Shown: in pieces, positions 8,270 through 14,287 of the stretch | How positions within the stretch are numbered: position 1 is the first letter of the stretch | Layout of the letters: each line of letters starts with the position of its first letter | Source: Bryobacterales bacterium | GTDB lineage: Bacteria; Acidobacteriota; Terriglobia; Bryobacterales; Bryobacteraceae | DNA length: 16,585 nucleotides | NCBI GenBank assembly: GCA_009697495.1 | Contig: SHUN01000012.1 | Span: forward strand, 1-16,585 | Reading direction: 5' to 3' | Made by a program: the position numbers and the translations under genes | The notes under the pieces: generated by a model | What the model was told of the DNA's origin: nothing | What the model saw: only the letters and a program-made list of their open reading frames with translations | Databases searched by the model: none

Positions 8270-8474
8270 TCTGGTCCTCTTTGGTCGCCTTGAAGCAGAC
8301 GCTCCACGCCCCATCTTCCTGGCTGAAAACGGAAAGCATTTTGCCCTTTGCGCCTCCCACGCGGAACCACGGATGCCCGAATGACTCCGTCTCCACAACA
8401 TCCGGCAGAGCGAACGCGAGCTTCCGAAACCGATCCAAATAGCGCTGGCCGCGCGCGTCAAGCTCAATATGCAT
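8181..8474 (-). pseudogene. MmcQ/YjbR-family gene, truncated by the palindromic element
   Basis: The first 68 codons read as an MmcQ/YjbR (DUF419) protein, a small double-wing DNA-binding-like family: RFRKLAFALPDVVETESFGH at 15-34, then FRVGG and WSVCFKATKEDQ. From residue 69, exactly at the edge of the palindromic element (8269), similarity stops and the frame runs through element sequence for 29 codons to a TGA. The family normally has about 110-125 residues, so the C-terminal third is lost; it was not found on the far side of the element. The ATG lies inside the end of the ICMT-like gene (11-bp overlap), so it was the last gene of the operon. A functional short product cannot be excluded. 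Confidence 0.7.
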
Positions 8475-9021
8475 TTCCGGATCTCCACCAGAGATACGCT
8501 ACACCCAGCAGAAATCCGGCCAGCGCCTGATACTCTTCGTTCCGCAGGTAGAGTGCCCGCGAGAACTCAACCGCCGAAGCGATGCCGGGGAAACGCGGAA
8601 TCAGCAGCGGCACCGAATCCGCGTATTCGTTGTACGCCGGGAAGAGCGCCCGCAAATGCTGCTCTTCCAACTCCATCACCGGCAAGTAGACCAGCACGAA
8701 CACCGCCGCGAAAATGCCGCCGACCCACCACGATTGCGCGGCCACGGCCAAGCCCATGGCGGTTATCAGAGTGCCCAGATAAAGCGGGTTGCGCGTGTGC
8801 CGGTAAGGGCCGCTATCCACCAGTCGCTCGTTCTTGGCCAGATGCCCGGCCGCCCAGGCCCGCAGCGCCAGACCCAGCAGCGAGATCGGAATCCCTCGCA
8901 GCAAACTGTCCTCGGACGGGCGGCTGAGCCAGGCGAAAGCCGTCAGCAACAGGAAGCCCGAAGGCACTCGGAGGCGGGCTACCGCGTCGGCGTAGGGTTT
9001 GGGAAAGCGGTAGTTAGGCAT
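8464..9021 (-). CDS. ICMT-type membrane methyltransferase
   Basis: 185-residue integral membrane protein of the isoprenylcysteine carboxyl methyltransferase/phospholipid methyltransferase fold, using S-adenosylmethionine. The signature SGPYRHTRNPLYLGTL is near residues 69-84 and the E-x-x-HL...F..Y..Y segment near 118-133. Hydrophobic segments are seen near 20-33, 44-58, 82-97, 100-115 and 164-177. Bacteria with these proteins usually have no prenylated proteins; the real substrate may be a lipid or another small molecule. Its start overlaps the upstream GT9 gene by 43 bp in another frame and has no good Shine-Dalgarno, so translational coupling is likely. Its place in an LPS-core operon suggests, but does not show, an envelope role. 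Confidence 0.88.
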   Translation of the reverse strand: MPNYRFPKPYADAVARLRVPSGFLLLTAFAWLSRPSEDSLLRGIPISLLGLALRAWAAGHLAKNERLVDSGPYRHTRNPLYLGTLITAMGLAVAAQSWWVGGIFAAVFVLVYLPVMELEEQHLRALFPAYNEYADSVPLLIPRFPGIASAVEFSRALYLRNEEYQALAGFLLGVAYLWWRSGNAY

Positions 9022-9941
9022 GGAAGAAGCTGTTCAAATACCATATGCGGCGTGAGGGCGCGCATGCAAGGGAGTATCTCGTTCGTTCGGCGATACGAGG
9101 TCGGCGCGCCGGCGTCGCGCAGAGTTCGAATCGTGCCGCCATAGGGGCCGTTACGCGCCGGATCGGTTGGTCCAAACAGGGCGACACCCGGCTTTTTCAA
9201 TGCCGCCGCCAGATGCAGCGGACCGCTATCCAAGCCGACAACCGCCGTCGCGCGGCGGGTGGCGTCGATTAATCCAGGCAGTCCGGAAATGTGCTGAAAA
9301 ACGGGGGAATCGCAGCGGGCCGCGACGTTCAACACCAGGGCATGGCCTGTTCCGCTCAATAGCTTTGCCAACGCATCATAGTGCTCCAAAGGCCACTGCT
9401 TTGCCTCCCAACCAGCGAATGGACACGCCAGTACGAAAGGCTTCGTAGGCAGATCCCCTTCGGGTCGGCCGGCGGGAATCGGCGCGTCAACGATGCGCGC
9501 TGTGGCGCCAGCCGCGGCTGCCAGATCCAGATTCCAATCGACGACGTGGGTACCGCGCGGCGCGATCTGTTCGGTGTAAAAAAAACCCGCGGCGCGTTCG
9601 CGAAGAAACGGCGCGGCGAACCCAATCCGGCGCGCGGCCTGGGAAGCCCGGACTATGAGCCCGGATTTGATCAGCCCCTGGGCGTCAACCGCAATATCCA
9701 CGGGCTTTTCGCGAAGATACCGCCACGCCGCCTTTAGACTTTTCGTGGACCGTCTATCGACCGCCAGCGCGCAATCGACATCCGGATTACCCGCCAAAAG
9801 CCATTGCCATTTCGGATCAATCGCCCAGGTAAGCCGCGCGCCAGGAATCGACCGGCGCAGCGAAGCGGCGGCGGGCAGGGTGTGCAAAACATCGCCAAAA
9901 GCGCCGAGGCGGACCAGTAGAATATGGACTTCTTTAGCCAT
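8979..9941 (-). CDS. Glycosyltransferase family 9, heptosyltransferase I-like
   Basis: 320 residues of GT9 type, predicted to transfer ADP-heptose to the lipopolysaccharide inner core on the cytoplasmic face of the inner membrane. The N-terminus HILLVRLGAFGDVLHTLPAA (with the conserved Asp of GD) is closest to WaaC-type enzymes; the donor-binding half has GLDSGPLHLAAALKKPGVAL and ALFGPTDPARNGPYG. The ATG at 9941 gives MAKEVHILLVRLG, the normal family start, and overlaps the preceding gene by 8 bp; a longer frame upstream is not coding. It lies two genes after waaF in the same operon, which fits successive heptose additions. Whether it is truly heptosyltransferase I or another GT9 sugar transferase cannot be settled from sequence alone. 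Confidence 0.9.
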   Translation of the reverse strand: MAKEVHILLVRLGAFGDVLHTLPAAASLRRSIPGARLTWAIDPKWQWLLAGNPDVDCALAVDRRSTKSLKAAWRYLREKPVDIAVDAQGLIKSGLIVRASQAARRIGFAAPFLRERAAGFFYTEQIAPRGTHVVDWNLDLAAAAGATARIVDAPIPAGRPEGDLPTKPFVLACPFAGWEAKQWPLEHYDALAKLLSGTGHALVLNVAARCDSPVFQHISGLPGLIDATRRATAVVGLDSGPLHLAAALKKPGVALFGPTDPARNGPYGGTIRTLRDAGAPTSYRRTNEILPCMRALTPHMVFEQLLPCLTTAFPNPTPTR

Positions 9942-10272
9942 TCTGGCGGCTGTGGACGTGTAGCATGAGGGCGGCGCGGCGTTCCAGATCGCCGGGCCGT
10001 TCATCAATGATGGCAGTGGCGCGGGAGAGCGCCGCCACCCCGATAAACACGACTTCCACGTCGCGCAGGGCGGCCGCAAGCTCGGCCCGCGCCTGGGCCG
10101 GCAGCAGCGGATCCGGCGGATCGCAAATGCACACCGCCAGCGGCCCGTGTTGCTCCGCAAGTTCACGAAAACGCTGGGCGTGGGAGGCCACCATCGGATC
10201 AAAATAGGCCGCCACGACAAGGCGCGCCGGCACGTCCTCCGCCTTCACGATCTTGGTTCGGGTGTCGAGCAT
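9934..10272 (-). CDS. Nucleotidyltransferase-fold protein lacking the first HxGH histidine
   Basis: 112-residue protein between two heptosyltransferase genes. RLVVAAYFDPMVASHAQRF (about residues 17-35) resembles the first strand and loop of cytidylyltransferase-like proteins such as the adenylyltransferase part of HldE, where FDxLHxGH is expected. Here the positions read FDPMVASH: the second His (31) is kept, the first is Val28 and the Gly is Ser30. Then follow CDPPDPLLPAQARAEL and VVFIG, in the order of the fold. The family match is by pattern only. It begins 12 bp after the waaF stop and overlaps the next GT9 gene by 8 bp, so it is co-translated with LPS-core genes. It may be a non-catalytic or altered relative with a role in ADP-heptose handling. 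Confidence 0.65.
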   Translation of the reverse strand: MLDTRTKIVKAEDVPARLVVAAYFDPMVASHAQRFRELAEQHGPLAVCICDPPDPLLPAQARAELAAALRDVEVVFIGVAALSRATAIIDERPGDLERRAALMLHVHSRQNG

Positions 10273-10284
10273 GTTCTTTCTATT

Positions 10285-11331
10285 TTACGCGCGCTTCAAC
10301 TGGATAAGTTTGATAGCCTCGGCCACAACCCGTTCGGCGGTGACGGCTTTCATGCAGCGATGGTCGATGGGGCACTCCCGGAGCAGACAGGGGCTGCATT
10401 CGACTTGTTCGCGGACGATGCTGGCGAAGGGGCCGGTGGGGCCGGTGGCGACGTGATCGGTGGCACCGAAAACGGTAACGGTGGGGACGTTAAGAGATGC
10501 GGCAATGTGCATGGCGCCGGAATCGTTTGTAAGGAAAGCGGCGCACGTGGCGGCGATAGCGATGAACTCTTCGAGTTTCGTTTCGCCCGCAAAATTATGG
10601 ACAACGACGCCTTCGGCGGAGATGGCGGTTCTGACGATTTCGCACAGTTCGCGTTCGTCCGAGGACCCGAATATGGCCACACCGGCGGAGGTTTGGCGGG
10701 CCAGATCGATGGCGGCCGCGGCGAAGCGTTCGGGGAGCCAGCGTTTGGCGGAACCGAAGGCCGCGCCGGGGCTGACGCCAATCCAGTCACCGCTGAGTTG
10801 GCGTTGGCGGAGAATGGCGTGGCCTTGTTTGGTTAAGTGTTCGATGCCGGGGAGTCGAATGGCGTCGACTTCAGGGACCCGGTCAATGAGGCCGGCGCGG
10901 CGAAGGAGTTCGAGGTAGTAGAAGCGCTGGTGATTTGGGATTTCGCCCGGTTTTGGCGGGGTAATCGGATCGGAGAGGAGCAGGCCGCGGCCATCGCGGG
11001 CGTAGCCGATGCGAGTGGGAATGCGGGCGGCCCAGACGAGCGCCGCCGCTTCAAAGGAGTTGGGGAGGAGGATGGCGCAATCGAAGTTTAGTTTTTTGAG
11101 TTGCTGAGCGAGCCGCCATTTGGCGGGGAGATCTTTGGCGCCGCGCGCGACGGTATACGGGATGATGTCGTCGATCAAAGATTTGTCATAGAGGCCGGCG
11201 ACCCAGGGGCGTGCGAGGAGGGTGATGCGGGCATCGGGATAACGGCGTCGGATCTCCGCGAGCGTGGGAATGCACATGACGGCGTCACCGACCCAGTTGG
11301 TGGCGCGCACAAGGATACGGTGAAACTCCAT
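10285..11331 (-). CDS. waaF: Lipopolysaccharide heptosyltransferase II
   Basis: 348-residue GT9 enzyme adding the second L-glycero-D-manno-heptose to the LPS inner core from ADP-heptose, at the inner membrane. WaaF landmarks: ILVRATNWVGDAVMCIPTL near residues 6-24, SPGAAFGSAKRWLPERF near 190-206, TNDSGAMHIAASLNVPTVTV in the donor-binding half, and the Cys-rich tail CSPCLLRECPIDHRCM near 315-330, typical of this subfamily. It is the first gene of a five-gene minus-strand operon. The start is the only ATG giving the standard N-terminus; it lies 16 bp from the divergent PhyH start. Neither a Shine-Dalgarno nor a TANNNT hexamer is evident before it. Confidence 0.94.
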   Translation of the reverse strand: MEFHRILVRATNWVGDAVMCIPTLAEIRRRYPDARITLLARPWVAGLYDKSLIDDIIPYTVARGAKDLPAKWRLAQQLKKLNFDCAILLPNSFEAAALVWAARIPTRIGYARDGRGLLLSDPITPPKPGEIPNHQRFYYLELLRRAGLIDRVPEVDAIRLPGIEHLTKQGHAILRQRQLSGDWIGVSPGAAFGSAKRWLPERFAAAAIDLARQTSAGVAIFGSSDERELCEIVRTAISAEGVVVHNFAGETKLEEFIAIAATCAAFLTNDSGAMHIAASLNVPTVTVFGATDHVATGPTGPFASIVREQVECSPCLLRECPIDHRCMKAVTAERVVAEAIKLIQLKRA

Positions 11332-11335
11332 GCGT

Positions 11336-11341
11336 TATGAT
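11336..11341 (+). promoter_or_regulatory. Candidate -10 element, leaderless start of the PhyH gene
   Basis: TATGAT, one mismatch from TATAAT, exactly 6 nt before ATG 11348. The whole gap to waaF is 16 bp, so any -35 region would lie inside waaF. Confidence 0.5.
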
Positions 11342-11347
11342 TTGACC

Positions 11348-12112
11348 ATGACGGCGGACGAGAAGATTTTACTTCAGGAACAAGGGTACCTGATCGTGCG
11401 GGGCGTGATGGACGCAGCGTGGTTAGAGGAATTGCGAATGGCGACCGCGCGGCTGTTGGAACTGGAAGGCGCGGACGCCGGCGGGGAGTTCCGTAAGGAA
11501 GTTGGGTCGGACCGGTTGGCAAATTTGGTGGATAAGGGCGAGTGTTTTGAGCGGCTGGTTTCGCATCCGATGTTGTTGGAAGCGGCGGAGGCGGTGTTGG
11601 GGCCGGATTGGAAGTTGTCGAGTTTGAATTATCGCGCGGCGCTGCCTGGGGAGCAGAGTTTGCAGCCGTTGCATTGCGATATGGGTTTACTGCCGGATTC
11701 GTTGGGGAACGCGGTGTTTAACTCGATTTGGATGCTGGATGATTTCACGCCGGAGAACGGACCGACGCGGTTTGTGCCGGGGTCGCACCGATCGGGCGTG
11801 TTGCCTTCGAATGGGAGCGCGCCGCATCCGGATGAACAAGTGGCGCTGGGTTTTGCTGGGGATGTGATTCTCATGAATTCGCATATGTGGCATGGGGGGA
11901 CGGCGAACCGGACGTCAACGCCGCGGCGTTCGTTGCATGGATTTTTTGTTCGGGGGGATCAGCCGCAGCAGCAGTATCAGAGGCGGCTGTTGCGGGCGGA
12001 TACGGTGGCGGGGTTGTCGCCAGTATTGCGGCGGGTGTTGGCTTTGGATGATGAGCGGAATGATGTTTTGTCATCCGTGGGGAGCGGGAAAAGCGGGTTT
12101 TTGAAAGAGTGA
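11348..12112 (+). CDS. Phytanoyl-CoA dioxygenase (PhyH) family oxygenase
   Basis: 254 residues of the Fe(II)/2-oxoglutarate-dependent PhyH family, cytosolic hydroxylases acting on lipids or small molecules. Iron ligands are visible: HCD at residues 109-111 (His109, Asp111) and the distal His182 in HMWHGG; ENGPTRFVPGSHRSG near 138-152 is a strong family motif, and Arg residues around 187-193 can bind 2-oxoglutarate. Substrate unknown. The ATG at 11348 was chosen for its -10-like hexamer at 6 nt; an in-frame ATG at 11330 would add six residues and overlap the waaF start codon. Nothing ties its function to the divergent LPS operon. Confidence 0.9.
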   Translation: MTADEKILLQEQGYLIVRGVMDAAWLEELRMATARLLELEGADAGGEFRKEVGSDRLANLVDKGECFERLVSHPMLLEAAEAVLGPDWKLSSLNYRAALPGEQSLQPLHCDMGLLPDSLGNAVFNSIWMLDDFTPENGPTRFVPGSHRSGVLPSNGSAPHPDEQVALGFAGDVILMNSHMWHGGTANRTSTPRRSLHGFFVRGDQPQQQYQRRLLRADTVAGLSPVLRRVLALDDERNDVLSSVGSGKSGFLKE

Positions 12113-12186
12113 CACGAATCTGACGGAAGCGTGACGGCGGCGGGTCGTACGAGCACGGGCGGCGGGCAGGGAACTGAATCGGAGAG

Positions 12187-12357
12187 CTGTTTAGCGCGCT
12201 GCGCGGGCGCGGATGCGGTGTCGCCGGAAGCAGGCCGAACCGAAGGAGATGTTTACGTATCCCAGCGTGGTGGTGATTTGCAGGCCGGTTTCGACCGACG
12301 GCATGGACCGCGGGGCCAAGCTACGGGAGTACCGGGCGAGGCCGTCGCTGATGAATC
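12187..12357 (+). pseudogene. Shredded Uma2-family fragment
   Basis: From 12187 one frame reads LFSALRGRGCGVA, matching LRGRGCxV in the downstream Uma2 genes; from 12246 another frame reads EMFTYPSVVVICRPV and continues directly into STDGMDRGAKLREYRARPSL. Compared with the intact copy, about 20 residues (the AEVLSP strand with a catalytic Glu) are deleted at the join, a frameshift precedes it, and both ends of the gene are missing. It is a dead third copy, lying on the other side of the toxin-antitoxin pair from the other two. Beyond 12113-12186 I see nothing recognisable. Confidence 0.75.
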
Positions 12358-12379
12358 GGGGCGCTGGAGGCGTAGGCGA

Positions 12380-12802
12380 TTATCCAACTTTCCAAGGGTT
12401 GAGAATGAGTACGCCGGTCCCTTCGAAATCCGACACATTTCGCGTGACGAGCGTCATGCCATGGACGAGCGCCGTGCCGCCGATGAGTCCGTCGCGGACG
12501 GGGCGGGGGTCGGGCACATGTAGTTTCGCGCTGCGCTTCGCGACTGCTGTGTCGACCGGTAAGATTCGGCCGGTGAAGGCGGGCAGAACGTGATTGTTCA
12601 GCCAGGCGCGGAGCAGGGCGCCTTGCGTGTGGTCGCGGCGCTCAACCAGCAGAATTCCGATTTCGAGTTCCTGGATCGTGATGGCGGAGAGGAAGAGATC
12701 GGCAGCGTCGACGCTGTCGGCCCAAATTGCAACGTTCTTGTCGGCCTTGCCCGAACGCGCCTTCCGCAATTCGGAGACGACGTTGGTATCGAGGAGGTAC
12801 AT
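12380..12802 (-). CDS. vapC: PIN-domain toxin, VapC/FitB type
   Basis: 140-residue ribonuclease toxin of a type II toxin-antitoxin system. PIN-domain acidic residues: Asp5 in LLDTNVVSEL, Glu45 in IQELEIGILL, Asp104 in PVRDGLIGGTAL and Asp125 in TRNVSDF. The full length and all four acidic positions look intact. Its ATG overlaps the antitoxin stop by one base (TGATG), so it is translationally coupled to the antitoxin. RNA target unknown; VapC family members mostly cleave tRNA or rRNA. Confidence 0.92.
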   Translation of the reverse strand: MYLLDTNVVSELRKARSGKADKNVAIWADSVDAADLFLSAITIQELEIGILLVERRDHTQGALLRAWLNNHVLPAFTGRILPVDTAVAKRSAKLHVPDPRPVRDGLIGGTALVHGMTLVTRNVSDFEGTGVLILNPWKVG

Positions 12803-13056
12803 CAGGACAGATCCGCAGGCTGTGAAAGGTCGCGCGGATTGGGGACTTCAAATTCAATTTCTTCGACACCAGGCATGGCTAACAAATCGGCAATTTTTTG
12901 ATGACCGCCGGCGAGCCGCCGGTACTCTTCGAAACTGAGCAGGACATGGGCGGGTCTTCCGCGATCGGTGATGAATACTGGACCATCGTTCGCGGCTTTT
13001 TTGGCGCGGCTCAAATCCTGGTTAAAGTCACGGCTGGAGAGGGTCAATATAGCCAT
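12802..13056 (-). CDS. Phd/YefM-family antitoxin of the VapC toxin
   Basis: 84 residues. The N-terminal DNA-binding half reads FNQDLSRAKKAANDGPVFIT and ends in DRGRPAHVLLSFEEYRRL (about residues 31-48), the standard Phd/YefM pattern; the C-terminal half (VEEIEFEVPNPRDLSQ) is the toxin-neutralising part. It acts in the cytoplasm by binding the PIN toxin and its own promoter. The gene precedes the toxin, the usual order. A perfect palindrome sits directly before the ATG and overlaps the probable -10, as expected for autorepression. Start ATG 13056 is the family-typical start. Confidence 0.92.
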   Translation of the reverse strand: MAILTLSSRDFNQDLSRAKKAANDGPVFITDRGRPAHVLLSFEEYRRLAGGHQKIADLLAMPGVEEIEFEVPNPRDLSQPADLS

Positions 13057-13072
13057 GTAGTAATGTTACTAC
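13057..13072 (-). promoter_or_regulatory. Predicted operator and -10 of the toxin-antitoxin operon
   Basis: Perfect 16-bp palindrome GTAGTAA-TG-TTACTAC immediately before the antitoxin ATG (13056). On the minus strand it contains TAACAT (13068-13063), a TANNNT hexamer exactly 6 nt before the ATG. Antitoxin or toxin-antitoxin complex bound here would cover the -10 and start site. Palindromic operators at this place are usual for type II systems; this one is predicted only. Confidence 0.6.
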
Positions 13073-13115
13073 TTCTTGTCGGAGGCGGGAACGACTCAGT
13101 GCCGGAATTTCGAGT

Positions 13116-13121
13116 TAGGAT
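13116..13121 (+). promoter_or_regulatory. Candidate -10 (or Shine-Dalgarno) of the first Uma2 copy
   Basis: TAGGAT, exactly 6 nt before ATG 13128. The inner AGGA could also serve as a Shine-Dalgarno 8 nt from the start. The same TAGGAT-N6-ATG is found before the second copy. Confidence 0.35.
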
Positions 13122-13127
13122 GTAAAT

Positions 13128-13699
13128 ATGGCTGCGCCGAACATTCCGTGGATTTCTCCGGATGAGTACTTGGATGAGGAAGCTAGGGCTGCTTCTAAGC
13201 ACATGTATTACGCGGGGTTGGTGACGGCGATGGCTGGGGGTTCGCTGGCGCATTGGAGGATCGTCGGCAACCTTATCGCAGCGCTGCATAACGCGTTGCG
13301 CGGACGCGGGTGCGGGGTTGGCGGCAGCGATCTTTTATTCCGGACCGCATCGGGCGAAATGTTTACCTATCCAGACGTGATGGTGCTCTGCGGGCCAGTG
13401 GAGACTGTACCGGGCGAAATCACGTGATGACGAATCCGGTGTTTGTGGCGGAGGTGCTGTCGCCATCGACGGAGGGCATGGACCGCGGGGCGAAGTTGCG
13501 GGAGTATCGCGGCACGCCGTCGCTGCGGCAGTATGTGATGATTTCTCAGGATGAGCCGTGGGTGGAGATGCACACACGGGATGAAACGGGACTTTGGCGG
13601 ATTAGCGATGTTACGGGTTTGGATGGTATTTGCGAATTTACTGGGATCGATTGCGTTGTTCCGATGGCGGCGTTGTATGAAGGCGCGCTGGACGTATAG
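13128..13699 (+). pseudogene. Uma2-family gene, frameshifted first tandem copy
   Basis: Uma2 (DUF820) proteins have a PD-(D/E)xK nuclease-like fold and unknown biological role. This copy reads from MAAPNIPWISPDEY to VETVPGEIT and stops at 13425-13427; the rest (TNPVFVAEVLSPSTEGMDRG onward to MAALYEGALDV) continues in another frame to TAG 13697-13699. Aligned with the intact copy 9 bp downstream, a single base is missing near 13414. Corrected, it would be about 190 residues with all the acidic and Lys positions of the other copy. Recent inactivation is likely, because the rest of the frame is clean. A sequencing error or programmed slippage is possible, though no slippery run is seen. Confidence 0.85.
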
Positions 13700-13702
13700 G
13701 AT
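13697..13702 (+). promoter_or_regulatory. Candidate -10 (or Shine-Dalgarno) of the second Uma2 copy
   Basis: TAGGAT, 6 nt before ATG 13709; its first three bases are the stop codon of the first copy. The same hexamer and spacing occur before the first copy, so this upstream piece was duplicated with the gene or kept by selection. Confidence 0.35.
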
Positions 13703-13708
13703 ATAAGC

Positions 13709-14287
13709 ATGGCTGCGCCGAACATTCCGTGGATTTCTCCGAATGAGTACTTGGATGAGGAAGCCGGGGCTGCATCTAAGCACATGTATTATGCGGGCTT
13801 GGTCACGGTGATGGCTGGGGGTTCGCTGGCGCATGGGACAATAGCCGGAAATCTACTCGGGATACTCTATGCCGGACTTCGCGGGCGCGGGTGTCGGGTT
13901 GTCGCTAGTGACGTATTATTCCGGACAGGTTCGGGCGAGATGTTCACCTATCCGGACGTGACGGTGCTCTGCGGGCCGGTGGAAACTGTACCGGGACGGA
14001 AGCACGTGGTGACGAATCCGGTGTTTGTGGCGGAGGTCCTGTCGCCATCGACTGAGGGGATGGACCGCGGGGCGAAGTTGCGGGAGTACCGGGCGACGCC
14101 GTCGCTGCGGCAGTTCGTTTTGGTCGCGCAGGAAGAGCCGTGGGTGGAGATTCACACTCGGAATGAGACCGGAGCTTGGGAAGTCAGAGACGTGACCGGG
14201 TTGGAAGGGGAGTGCGAGTTTACCGGGATTGATTGCGTGGTCCCGATGGCGGCGCTATATGAGGGTGCGCTGAACATTAAGTCATGA
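13709..14287 (+). CDS. Uma2-family PD-(D/E)xK endonuclease-like protein, intact copy
   Basis: 192 residues. Probable active-site residues of the restriction-endonuclease-like core: Asp83 in FTYPDV, Glu109 in FVAEVLSPST and Lys123 in GAKLREY. The N-terminus has the family-typical DEYL..E and AMAGGS-like (VMAGGS) segments; the central HEYI-like position reads KHMYYAG. Function of Uma2 proteins is not established; they multiply in cyanobacteria and some acidobacteria. It is a tandem duplicate of 13128-13699. Its stop overlaps the ATG of the Sel1-repeat gene by 4 nt (ATGA), suggesting coupling. Confidence 0.9.
   Translation: MAAPNIPWISPNEYLDEEAGAASKHMYYAGLVTVMAGGSLAHGTIAGNLLGILYAGLRGRGCRVVASDVLFRTGSGEMFTYPDVTVLCGPVETVPGRKHVVTNPVFVAEVLSPSTEGMDRGAKLREYRATPSLRQFVLVAQEEPWVEIHTRNETGAWEVRDVTGLEGECEFTGIDCVVPMAALYEGALNIKS

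Noticed and set aside
9942..10220. N-terminal extension of the GT9 protein
   Set aside because: It is the shadow of the nucleotidyltransferase-like gene in another frame; GT9 proteins begin at MAKEVHILLVRLG.
8013..10300. Replication origin with DnaA boxes
   Set aside because: The skew change is origin-like, but no TTATCCACA-type cluster, AT-rich unwinding region or dnaA/parAB genes were seen, so no origin is annotated.
10147..10836. 229-residue open frame opposite waaF
   Set aside because: Gly/Asp-rich composition typical of a GC-rich antisense shadow; waaF on the other strand is certain.
12113..12593. Plus-strand open frames at 12131-12523 and 12213-12593 as genes
   Set aside because: They run over the Uma2 remnant and then antisense to the PIN toxin gene; only the Uma2-matching part is meaningful, and it is broken.
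12380..14287. New anti-phage defence island from the toxin-antitoxin and Uma2 genes
   Set aside because: Such genes do gather in defence islands, but no other defence gene is present and half the patch is pseudogenes; the evidence is too thin to claim a system.
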